A stretch of 6,427 nt of DNA from Gammaproteobacteria bacterium (GCA_030426065.1 JAUHZH010000134.1:1-6427); one strand, 5' to 3'; shown: positions 1 through 6,427, numbered from the stretch's first letter. A program made the numbers and translations. Notes: generated by a model not told the origin, from the letters alone.

Positions 1-1
1 G

Positions 2-292
2 CCATGGCACCAAGGGTTGTTGGAGGCGCATTATTGTGTTCATGGCTGTTTCATCGCTGACAGACCCATAGCCGACCACCTCGATGTGTTGAAAGGCATG
101 CCGGTGTTCATTGTCAACGGCCGCTACGATTTGTTGACACCGCCGGCCAAAGCCCATGTGTTATATCAAGCACTGCCAGATGCCCACTTGACCGTGGTGG
201 ACCGTGCTGGTCATTCTTCCAAAGAGCCCGCAATGATCGATGCGTTGGTGTCTGCCACCGACGCCATGTTAAAAAAATTGGACAGATCTTAG
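2..292 (+). CDS. pip: Proline iminopeptidase, C-terminal part (5' end outside window)
   Basis: This is the C-terminal 96 residues of an alpha/beta-hydrolase that matches the proline iminopeptidase family (peptidase family S33), cytoplasmic enzymes that release N-terminal proline from peptides. The frame is open from position 2 and ends with TAG at 290-292. Visible landmarks are an EAHY segment (corresponding to the ENHYF motif, whose Glu helps bind the substrate amino terminus), GRYD with the catalytic Asp codon at 128-130, and AGHS followed by EP with the catalytic His codon at 212-214. The Asp-to-His spacing of 28 residues and Glu-to-Asp spacing of 35 fit my recollection of the Serratia enzyme. 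The nucleophile Ser and the cap domain lie upstream, outside the window. The end, ATDAMLKKLDRS, is at the usual place for the family. TTG at 17 is an internal codon, not a start. A haloalkane-dehalogenase-like or other S33 hydrolase is the alternative, but the Glu motif favours Pip. Confidence 0.87.
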   Translation, partial: PWHQGLLEAHYCVHGCFIADRPIADHLDVLKGMPVFIVNGRYDLLTPPAKAHVLYQALPDAHLTVVDRAGHSSKEPAMIDALVSATDAMLKKLDRS

Positions 293-355
293 AACCACCC
301 TGTATTAAACTGGGCATTTTCTTCAGACCCAGGTTCAGAGGAAGGCGGGTTCTAT

Positions 356-787
356 TTGTACAACATCCGCATTGAACAAGCCAGCACAGCAGGGCAATGT
401 GAAGTCAAAGCCCTCAACAGAAACACCACTGGCCCTTGGTTCAACCCGGACCTTTCAGGTCACGGCATGTTCTTGGAAGTGCTGCAAGGCGCCGCTGACC
501 GGTTCAAAGCCTATTGGTATGCCTACCTCAACCAAGAACCGGTGTGGTTAGTTGATGACAGGGACGGCAACGCCGCGAGCATTGACATGTTCATCACCGA
601 CGGTGTCCAATCACCACCCATTTTCGTGCCATGCGACATCCGCAGCGAATTTTGGGGCACACTGACTTTGGTTTTCAGTCGACTCAACGCCTTGACCGTC
701 AGCTGGACGACGAACTTGCCCGTATTCAGTGACGGCCAAGTGTCCACCACCCGCCTGACTGAAATCAACGGCCGCGGCTGCCACTGA
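356..787 (+). CDS. Beta-rich 'WFNPD-GHG' domain protein, probably a 5'-truncated remnant
   Basis: The frame ends with TGA at 785-787 and encodes a compact domain that I recognise as a type found in secreted gammaproteobacterial proteins but cannot name. Its hallmarks are NTTGPWFNPDLSGHGMFLEV, then KAYWYAYLNQEPVWL, then WGTLTLVFSRL, ending in TTRLTEINGRGC. A related block (WWNPDQAGTGW and AYWLAY) occurs in the large gene at about 4168-4293. The start is poor. The frame is open from just after the pip stop at 292, and codons 293-355 contain no ATG or GTG. TTG at 356 is the first plausible start, preceded by an AGAGGAAGG stretch at 337-345, which is rather far away. No signal peptide is present, although relatives are exported. 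I infer either a decayed fragment of a longer gene or a misannotated start. GC is near 57% in the one line counted by hand (481-540). It is followed by a strong terminator, so it may still be transcribed with pip. Confidence 0.55.
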   Translation: MYNIRIEQASTAGQCEVKALNRNTTGPWFNPDLSGHGMFLEVLQGAADRFKAYWYAYLNQEPVWLVDDRDGNAASIDMFITDGVQSPPIFVPCDIRSEFWGTLTLVFSRLNALTVSWTTNLPVFSDGQVSTTRLTEINGRGCH

Positions 788-836
788 CGCCACAACGCTT
801 CGCCAAGGACGGCGGGGTATCATTTTTAATATTTTC

Positions 837-867
837 AAAGCCCATGATTGATGCCATGGGTTTTTTT
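837..867 (+). terminator. Intrinsic (Rho-independent) terminator
   Basis: CCCATG at 841-846 pairs perfectly with CATGGG at 855-860 around the 8-base loop ATTGATGC. The stem can be extended by AAAG (837-840) pairing with the first T residues, including one G-T wobble, to about 10 bp. Seven T residues follow at 861-867. This ends the pip/356-787 block and isolates the large gene from read-through. Confidence 0.85.
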
Positions 868-1020
868 GTGACTTGAAGCTCACCTCCAAATCATTGTCAT
901 GACTGTTGTAAGTTAAATTCAGTGAAATTCCTAAATAACAAAAAAATTAAATTAATTGATAAGGTTTGCTGCTGTTTTCCGATTTCATTGGTAACTGGAA
1001 TTATTTTTTGGAAATTGGAC
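868..1020 (+). promoter_or_regulatory. AT-rich leader and probable promoter region of the large gene
   Basis: The terminator immediately upstream means the large gene needs its own promoter here. The stretch from about 907 to 960 is very AT-rich, with A-tracts resembling an UP element. TTGTCA (894-899) and TTGATA (956-961) resemble -35 boxes, but neither has a convincing -10 box at 16-18 bases, so no promoter is resolved. The ribosome binding site is weak: TGGAAA with GGA at 1010-1012, 8 bases before the ATG. No hairpin, riboswitch or operator-like repeat is evident. Confidence 0.35.
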
Positions 1021-1077
1021 ATGAAGAAACTTCATATGGTTTTGTTTTTATTGGCACTGACTTCTCTGGCGCATGGT
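1021..1077 (+). other. Sec signal peptide of the giant protein
   Basis: The first 19 residues have a basic n-region (MKK), a hydrophobic core (MVLFLLALTSL) and an AHG tail with small residues at -3 and -1. Cleavage is predicted between Gly19 and Thr20. There is no LxxC lipobox, so the product should be exported to the periplasm or outside rather than lipidated. This differs from classical Tc and Rhs effectors, which usually lack a Sec signal. Confidence 0.82.
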
Positions 1078-4000
1078 ACGGATGAAATACCTGCAGCCAC
1101 TTATGAAAGCATCGTTTCGCAAGTGATTACAGACGTGGGCTATTTTGATGCTTTTGAAGTGGAGAAAAGGAAGCGGTTGTATTTACTGGATCAACCATTC
1201 CCTGACATTGAAGGGCAACAACTCCCTGGTCTATACCCTTGTGCTAATACAGGCTTGGAAGACTGTTTTCCATCTAATGCAGGTTCATCTGATAAATACC
1301 CAGTGCCTAGAATTGCTAACATACAAGGGGTAACTAATCCTGATGGTACCTATAAGCCCAACATCAGGGTCAAATTCACTTCACTCAATGAAATTTCACA
1401 AGGTGATTTTGAGGCATCTGAACTGAGCTATTATGAATTGATGGTGATCCGCAATAATGCCACCAGTAATCCGATTTATCATATTTCATTGGAAAGGACC
1501 CCTTTGGGTGAGTTACCTGGAAAGCAGTTCACCCGCATTAAAAATCTAGCAAACGGCGATTACGATTTCTATTTGAGGGCTGTTTATGAAACCAGTAAGG
1601 GCCAAGTGACTGGCTATTGGAGTGATGTGAAATCCATTGTGGTGGCCGATCCGGGCACGACGGTGGGTAAACTGCAAGATCCAGCGCTGAAAGCTTGTGT
1701 CGCAAGCAATGGCATTCAGTCAAACACGGTGGTTTCTGAAATTGAAAAATTAACGTGCTCGAATGCAGATCTCAGTAATGACAGCCTGGTTGAGATTGCC
1801 ACCCATTTCATTGGCGTGCGCTACTTGGACATTTCGAACAACACCAATGTAACCTCTTGGGGCGGTTTTGGATCTTTGCCTCAGCTCAGTTGGTTGGACA
1901 TTTCTGGCAACACCGGCGTGGCTGGTAACAGTTTGTACGCTCCCGGTGACATAGATTCCATCGTATTGCGCAACATGGGTTGGAATGACATCACGTCACA
2001 TGTGCCATACAACGCCAGTTTCATTGACCTGTCTGGCAATCCAATCGAGTCTGGATTTTCCGGTTTGATTCGAAATAATCGTGATGTCTCAATTGATGCT
2101 TTGAATTTGTCCGGTGCCAAATTGTCGCCAACTGAAGGCAAGACCGACTTCTTGGCAGTGATCAGTGATCAATACATCGAAGCCATCGACTTGTCTGCAA
2201 CGGGGTTTGATGACATTCAGGGTTTGGCACAAATCATTGGCATCAAGCACATCAATTTAAGTGACAATGACAGCTTAAACTCAATTGACCAGACCATTAA
2301 CGACTATTCAGGTTTATGTAGCCTAACCATCAACAATTCTAATTTTGATGGTATCAAAGGGTATCGTCCTGTTCAGTTTTTAAGCATGCAGAATAACCCA
2401 GGCATGGTTAAATCCCACCCAGTGAAAAAGCCATTCTTTTGGTCTCACCGTGTTGATTTCACCGGCTCCAATGATTTGAAATGCAGCAATTATCATGAGT
2501 TTAAAGACAATTACGCAGATCCAACTGTGCCGCGATTGGGTAACATGTCCAATGCTGGCTTGATCACAATGCCAGACGGCAGTCAGCAAGCCCCTCCCAT
2601 TTGTCATGTATTCTCTGGTAATGAAGTATTCAATGAGGCGGCTTTTTGTAAGCCTGATTTATTGAGCAATTTAGACTTTTATCACGATGAAACCTCAGCG
2701 TTTGGTACGCTGGTTTGGAGCTACAATGCCAATCGCAGGCATGAGCGATGGGGGCTGACTCACTACAGGGTGGTGGCTTATGATGAAAACGGTTTGATGA
2801 CATATCAATACGCCGTTCCTGCCGATCAAAACCAGTTTTCTTTTGCGGGTCCCGCTGCTGCCTCCTATGGAGTTATGGGCTGTACGGAATTTGCATGTGG
2901 TCCCGAAAAAATCGTCAGTGAAGTTAAACAAGGCCTTACGAAACCTGATGGCATTGAAGTGACCTGGAATGTGGCAGATGACACCGTCATCACCCCTGAT
3001 GATTTGGCTTTCACCGTTACATTCCAATACCCAGCTTGGGCGGCCAATGGAGATGGCAGACCGGATCAGTTTATTCTAACGCCGATGTCGCCAGGTAATG
3101 AACCGGGTTCCGAAATCACCATTTCGGTGCCCTTGAACCATCAAAGCAGTTACGAGTTCGCTGACATTGATCGGGACTCATTGATTGGAAACACCTTCAC
3201 CATCAAAGCCTGTTTGACGGGTATGGGTTGTGGCGTGCCTGCTTATTTTATGACCAGTGTGCCTTTGACTTCTTCTGAAATTCCTGTGCCTGAATTGAAT
3301 TCTGTCACCGGGTTTCGTGGAAATTTCAACTTGAACTGGGACTTTGATGGCTACAGCGCAGAACAGGTCAGGAACATTGATTACATCGAAATCATAGAAT
3401 CTCAGCCCAATTACAATTACCTCAGATTTTTGCACTACAGTTCTTCTAACGCAGGGCACAACAAAGCCCAAATCACCTACACTGAACAAATCATCGTTGA
3501 TATGGCAGGATTGGAGTCAGGCGGCAATTCAAATATTGACCTTTCAGGCCACAAGAAGCTGGACAGGCTGGTCAAAGGGGATTACTCATATAAATTGAAA
3601 GCCTGTGTACGAGATCGAGTCAACGGTGACCGTTGTTCAGTAGCGTCTAACGAGCGGTTGATAGACATTGATCCAGTGCCCTGGTCAAGTTCAAATTATT
3701 TGCATACCCTCCAAAACGTATCATGGTATGTGCAAAATAGTAAAAAGCACATTTCATGGTCAGATAACAACGGTGCGTCCGATTATTACCTTGTGGTTTC
3801 CCATGATTCAAGCAACCAATGTTTGATGAGTGACGGTGCCAATTCTAATTCTGCTCAGTATGTTATTGTCAATGCGGCAGATGGAAACAATGGTGTATTT
3901 TCCACTGAAGCGGTTTGTGATGGTTGGAACAGGAATGGCAGTGACCCAATAGGGACAGTGTCAGTTCATCCATGCATCAATGGCATGGGTTGTAATGGTG

Positions 4001-6427
4001 TGGATCCACATACTGTTGGTCAATACCCAAACAACCCTTGGAACGACAGGAACTGGTATGAAATTGATTTTGATCAGCAAGGATCACAATCATTCATTCC
4101 CAATGAATTCATTGAATACAGCCCTTCCAATGGTGTGACTGGCGGCCCTGGTGACATGGATCCAGGTAACTGGTGGAATCCTGATCAAGCGGGGACCGGC
4201 TGGCATTTCTATTGGGCCAGCGAATTGCGCTACCCTTCAATCCATGAACAATACGGCAAAACCTATGACTTGTTGGCCTATTGGTTGGCCTACAGTGAGG
4301 TGGATGGCGAGTGGACACCGACTTGGTACTTTTCTCACATGAAGCAGTCCGCTTCAGATTACTTTGAAGGTGAAATCCTTTATGTCACCTATGAGAACGG
4401 CCAAACCAACCCGGTTGCTGTGGGGGGCTTGAAAGTTCATTTTGAAGGCCTGGGTGGTGTAAATACGCCGGGTAACCAACATGTCGTTGTTCAGTTCGAC
4501 ATCGATTCTAACAATGGTCTGATGACTGGATTTGGTAATGGCGGTTGTGGTTCTGACTGTACCATTGTGTTGAACAACTTTTCCGTGGACCACCTACCGG
4601 GAACGGCCACTCGCAATGACGATGACCATTATTCAGGGGCTTGGTGGCACCGCAATGCTGACGAGACCTTGGATGAACAATTGACGTGGTTGACTTGGTT
4701 GGATGGGGCTTTTGAAGTGTCTTCGATAGCCACATATGACACAAACGGCAAACCCATTTGGATTCAGGCCCACGCGTGCAATCCGTATGTCAGTGACAGC
4801 AACTGCTCATTAAATAACATGCCAGGTGCGGGCTATTTTGATGATTATGTCATGAATGAAGGCAAGACATTCCTGACGGTAGAGAAAGGTTTCAATCCAT
4901 TGGGCATGAAACCCGAAGCGTATGACCAAAGGGATCACCAAGTTTGGTTGGGCAATGGCGGCCGTTCTTTCTCAGGCGTGGAAGGTTACACCCAAGGCCA
5001 ATTTTGGTTGCAAACAAACAGCAGCTTGCCAGTTTCAGGAAACCGTTATGTCAGCCTGAACTATGGCAATCAAAGCAACATGAGAACCATGGAAAAAGCG
5101 GCTTCTTTCCATGACATCCGCTTCTTCGTCAATAACCAAACAGAAGACGTGACTCACTGTGACCCTTCGAACGAAGATTATGGTACCTGTGATGTCAAGT
5201 TCACCTGGTTCACTGATGATGATTACTTTTCCATCAAGCCGTTTTACAGGCACAAAACCGACGGCCCATGGGGTGCTTTTGCGCCCTTGTCAGATCATCC
5301 AAATTGTGCTGGTGTGCCAGCTGGGTATGTGGTTACTGAATTCATGTGTTATGACTTCAATGTGGCGGGTGATTATGAATTTGAGCTGCGCAAACCCAGT
5401 CATGCTAATGATGGAACATACGTCACCATCGCCAAATCATCGATGCTAACGATTGCCGATTGCGGTGATTGCGTGACACAAACAGAACCCTTGGCGCCTG
5501 CACAAGCGCCTCAGCCCGAGCTGATGATTGATGACATCACAGCCGATCCGATCAATGGCACCATCGGTGTGACGGCGGGTGCTTTTGATGTCGATCAATC
5601 GGGTGCTGCCAATTACACCATCCCCGTTTACGCACCGAAAGGTCGCGGTGGTTTGGCACCACAATTGGCCTTGTCTTACAACTCAAGCTCTGGCAATGGC
5701 ATCGCCGGCATGGGATGGAACATTTCGGGTGTGTCGGCGATCTCGCGCTGCTTGAAAACGCCAGAAACCGACCCTGAATTGAACGTGTATCCGCCGATTT
5801 CTTTCACATGGGATGACGCCTTCTGTATTGATGGTATGCGCCTGTTCAAAGTCTCTGAAGATGCAAACTACGTGTACTACAAGACAGAGATTGAGAACTT
5901 CAGTCGCATTGAAGCCCAAAAACACACTGATTACCCCTCAGGTCCGCGGGTGTTCATTGTGTATACCAAGTCGGGTGAGAAGTGGACTTATGGTTCACCT
6001 GGAGGTGCATTCAAAGCCAACAAGATATTCACAACTGGCAACACGGGTGCACAAATTTTGCGCAATGGTGAGGCCAATGTGGTTTCAACTTGGTTGTTGT
6101 CTCAAATTGCAGATCGACCCAAAGACAATGCAGGGATGAACCGGATCAAATTTTCATATGACAGTAAAGATGGCGAAAGCTATTTGGGCATGGTCAGGTG
6201 GAGTAACTTTGGTTCTGGAAACAGCCCTCATTACCAAATAGATTTTGATTATTCTAGCCAGATCAGGAGTGATGCCACTTTGCAATACTCAAGTGTGGGT
6301 GTGGTTAAATCGAACCGATTGTTGGAATCAGTTAAGACCAAAATCCGCAGCAACCCATCTTCGTCATCGCTGACAGTGGTCAGAGATTTGAAATTGAACT
6401 ACCAACAACCATTCAGTGGACCCAACC
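1021..6427 (+). CDS. Giant secreted LRR/FN3/SpvB-domain protein, 3' end outside window
   Basis: The frame runs from ATG 1021 to the right edge (1802 codons) with no stop. The upstream in-frame stop is TGA at 874; ATG 1021 is preferred over GTG 922 because it directly begins a signal peptide. Approximate residues: 1-19 Sec signal peptide; 98-215 FN3-like; 241-490 about eleven leucine-rich repeats; 549-995 four FN3-like units with strand-B Trp (566, 649, 773, 913) and terminal Cys pairs; 1050-1260 Trp-rich beta module (NWWNPDQAGTGW at 1050, AYWLAY at 1086, SGAWW at 1205); 1377-1480 Ig/FN3-like; 1481-1511 CGDC and Pro-rich hinge; 1513 to the edge, SpvB/TcaC N-terminal domain. Family knowledge suggests a cell-surface or released Rhs/Tc-like scaffold, with Rhs repeats and a C-terminal effector beyond the edge. 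The toxin role is inference; adhesion is an alternative. SpvB's ADP-ribosyltransferase domain is not seen here. The architecture is secure; the function is not. Confidence 0.9.
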   Translation, partial: MKKLHMVLFLLALTSLAHGTDEIPAATYESIVSQVITDVGYFDAFEVEKRKRLYLLDQPFPDIEGQQLPGLYPCANTGLEDCFPSNAGSSDKYPVPRIANIQGVTNPDGTYKPNIRVKFTSLNEISQGDFEASELSYYELMVIRNNATSNPIYHISLERTPLGELPGKQFTRIKNLANGDYDFYLRAVYETSKGQVTGYWSDVKSIVVADPGTTVGKLQDPALKACVASNGIQSNTVVSEIEKLTCSNADLSNDSLVEIATHFIGVRYLDISNNTNVTSWGGFGSLPQLSWLDISGNTGVAGNSLYAPGDIDSIVLRNMGWNDITSHVPYNASFIDLSGNPIESGFSGLIRNNRDVSIDALNLSGAKLSPTEGKTDFLAVISDQYIEAIDLSATGFDDIQGLAQIIGIKHINLSDNDSLNSIDQTINDYSGLCSLTINNSNFDGIKGYRPVQFLSMQNNPGMVKSHPVKKPFFWSHRVDFTGSNDLKCSNYHEFKDNYADPTVPRLGNMSNAGLITMPDGSQQAPPICHVFSGNEVFNEAAFCKPDLLSNLDFYHDETSAFGTLVWSYNANRRHERWGLTHYRVVAYDENGLMTYQYAVPADQNQFSFAGPAAASYGVMGCTEFACGPEKIVSEVKQGLTKPDGIEVTWNVADDTVITPDDLAFTVTFQYPAWAANGDGRPDQFILTPMSPGNEPGSEITISVPLNHQSSYEFADIDRDSLIGNTFTIKACLTGMGCGVPAYFMTSVPLTSSEIPVPELNSVTGFRGNFNLNWDFDGYSAEQVRNIDYIEIIESQPNYNYLRFLHYSSSNAGHNKAQITYTEQIIVDMAGLESGGNSNIDLSGHKKLDRLVKGDYSYKLKACVRDRVNGDRCSVASNERLIDIDPVPWSSSNYLHTLQNVSWYVQNSKKHISWSDNNGASDYYLVVSHDSSNQCLMSDGANSNSAQYVIVNAADGNNGVFSTEAVCDGWNRNGSDPIGTVSVHPCINGMGCNGVDPHTVGQYPNNPWNDRNWYEIDFDQQGSQSFIPNEFIEYSPSNGVTGGPGDMDPGNWWNPDQAGTGWHFYWASELRYPSIHEQYGKTYDLLAYWLAYSEVDGEWTPTWYFSHMKQSASDYFEGEILYVTYENGQTNPVAVGGLKVHFEGLGGVNTPGNQHVVVQFDIDSNNGLMTGFGNGGCGSDCTIVLNNFSVDHLPGTATRNDDDHYSGAWWHRNADETLDEQLTWLTWLDGAFEVSSIATYDTNGKPIWIQAHACNPYVSDSNCSLNNMPGAGYFDDYVMNEGKTFLTVEKGFNPLGMKPEAYDQRDHQVWLGNGGRSFSGVEGYTQGQFWLQTNSSLPVSGNRYVSLNYGNQSNMRTMEKAASFHDIRFFVNNQTEDVTHCDPSNEDYGTCDVKFTWFTDDDYFSIKPFYRHKTDGPWGAFAPLSDHPNCAGVPAGYVVTEFMCYDFNVAGDYEFELRKPSHANDGTYVTIAKSSMLTIADCGDCVTQTEPLAPAQAPQPELMIDDITADPINGTIGVTAGAFDVDQSGAANYTIPVYAPKGRGGLAPQLALSYNSSSGNGIAGMGWNISGVSAISRCLKTPETDPELNVYPPISFTWDDAFCIDGMRLFKVSEDANYVYYKTEIENFSRIEAQKHTDYPSGPRVFIVYTKSGEKWTYGSPGGAFKANKIFTTGNTGAQILRNGEANVVSTWLLSQIADRPKDNAGMNRIKFSYDSKDGESYLGMVRWSNFGSGNSPHYQIDFDYSSQIRSDATLQYSSVGVVKSNRLLESVKTKIRSNPSSSSLTVVRDLKLNYQQPFSGPN
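1741..2490 (+). repeat. Degenerate leucine-rich repeat region (about 11 units, protein level)
   Basis: Residues 241-490 carry repeated cores of the form (L/I)xxLxLSxN at roughly 20-28 residue spacing. Examples are IEKLTCSNADL (241), VRYLDISNNTNV (266), LSWLDISGNTGV (289), ASFIDLSGNPI (332), IDALNLSGAKL (358), IEAIDLSATGF (386), IKHINLSDNDSL (408), LCSLTINNSNF (432), VQFLSMQNNPGM (451) and HRVDFTGSNDL (476). A Cys at 226 before the first unit and Cys488 after the last resemble capping cysteines. No DNA-level repeat is obvious, so the units are old and diverged. LRRs generally mediate protein binding, so this is a likely ligand-recognition or adhesion module; the ligand is unknown. Confidence 0.72.
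2665..4002 (+). repeat. Tandem FN3-like domains with terminal cysteine pairs (protein level)
   Basis: Residues about 549-995 contain four diverged beta-sandwich units of 100-140 residues. Each has a strand-B Trp in a hydrophobic context (GTLVW566, IEVTW649, NLNW773, HISW913). Each ends with a strand-F segment and two cysteines: C621/C626, C731/C737 (CLTGMGC), C862/C872, C985/C991 (CINGMGC). The pattern resembles the 'YxYxVrAC..xGCS..S' endings of FN3 domains in exported Rhs-type proteins, where a short disulphide in the F-G region is plausible after export. The fourth unit is the most diverged and could be misassigned. The domains probably act as spacers or adhesive stalks. Confidence 0.62.
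4159..4806 (+). other. Trp-rich 'WWNPDQAGTGW' beta module
   Basis: Residues about 1048-1262 begin with GNWWNPDQAGTGWHFYW (from 1049), followed by AYWLAY (1086-1091) and a beta-rich tail containing a CGSDC pair. A second half begins with SGAWW (1205) and continues through WLTWLDGAF and GKPIWIQAHAC. This is the same domain type as the 356-787 product (WFNPDLSGHG and AYWYAY). The function is not known to me. Aromatic density suggests a carbohydrate- or surface-binding role, but that is speculation. Confidence 0.6.
5557..6427 (+). other. SpvB/TcaC N-terminal domain (continues past window edge)
   Basis: From residue about 1513 the sequence matches the conserved SpvB entry. It has GTIGVTAGAFDVDQSGAANY, then TIPVYAPKGRGGLAPQLALS, then SYNSSSGNGIAGMGW (1552-1566) and GVSAISRC (1570-1577). 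Later landmarks fit too: CIDGMRL (from 1602), WLLSQIADR (1691-1699), RIKFSYDS (1708), RLLESV (1766) and LKLNY (1790). This domain heads the shell of Tc-toxin B components and occurs in Salmonella SpvB and many Rhs-like proteins. Here it begins after about 1,510 residues of other modules and a hinge containing CGDC (1481-1484) and an AP/QP-rich linker. The end of the domain and anything C-terminal is not visible. Confidence 0.9.

Noticed and set aside
310..332. Possible pip terminator CTGGG...CCCAG in the gap after pip
   Set aside because: The stem is only 5 bp with a 13-base loop and no T run follows. The convincing terminator is at 837-867.
922..1020. Alternative upstream start GTG 922 (or TTG 988) for the giant gene
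   Set aside because: The codons between are AT-rich and not protein-like, and ATG 1021 immediately encodes a good signal peptide that an N-terminal extension would bury.
2695..3047. Reverse-strand open frames of up to 110 codons
   Set aside because: They overlap the giant + strand gene, have no recognisable motifs, and are adequately explained as shadows of that gene's codon usage.
3621..3635. Perfect palindrome CAACGGT-G-ACCGTTG inside the giant gene
   Set aside because: It is short (7 bp arms), lies within a coding segment for NGDR, has no partner copy in the window and does not extend beyond 15 bases. Chance or codon choice explains it.
5813..6139. Forward-strand 108-codon frame inside the SpvB region
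   Set aside because: It is out of frame with the clearly conserved SpvB motifs and its translation is low-complexity and unrecognisable. It is a shadow frame.
1..6427. CRISPR arrays, tRNA/rRNA genes, insertion sequences or attachment sites
   Set aside because: No direct-repeat array, no tRNA-like cloverleaf, no transposase motifs and no flanking inverted or direct repeats were seen by reading both strands.

Overview
The window reads as a bacterial chromosome segment, most likely from a gammaproteobacterium of moderate to low GC. No rRNA or other taxonomic marker is present. The inference rests on two things: a proteobacterial-type proline iminopeptidase, and a giant exported SpvB/TcaC-like protein built from fibronectin-III-like modules with paired cysteines. 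That style is familiar from marine Arenicellales/Marinicella-like and Xanthomonadales-like bacteria. The taxonomic placement is tentative.

Layout: all convincing genes are on the + strand. (1) Positions 2-292 hold the last 96 codons of a proline iminopeptidase (pip), cut by the left edge. (2) An open frame ends at 787. It is most plausibly a small or 5'-truncated gene whose product is a C-terminal beta-rich 'WFNPD..GHG' domain; it has no good start codon and no signal peptide. (3) A strong intrinsic terminator at 837-867 closes this left block. (4) An AT-rich intergenic leader (868-1020) precedes (5) one very large gene from 1021 to the right edge, 1802 codons without a stop and still open. 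Reverse-strand frames of up to about 110 codons lie across from the coding strand and have no recognisable content.

The giant protein has, in order: a Sec signal peptide, an FN3-like domain, about eleven degenerate leucine-rich repeats, a run of four FN3-like domains most of which end in a CxnC pair, a Trp-rich 'WWNPDQAGTGW' beta domain with a second WW-containing half, another Ig/FN3-like module, a short CGDC/Pro-rich hinge, and the canonical SpvB/TcaC N-terminal domain. SpvB domains normally lie near the N-terminus of Tc-toxin B components, SpvB and Rhs-like proteins. Here about 1,510 residues of adhesion-type modules precede it. The expected continuation (FG-GAP/VCBS or TcdB-middle domain, Rhs/YD repeats, variable C-terminal effector, then perhaps an immunity gene) lies outside the window and is an inference.

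The pip fragment is housekeeping. The 356-787 fragment and the giant gene carry the same type of beta domain, so the fragment may be the remnant of a related secreted protein. Nothing else links the two transcription units, and the terminator separates them.
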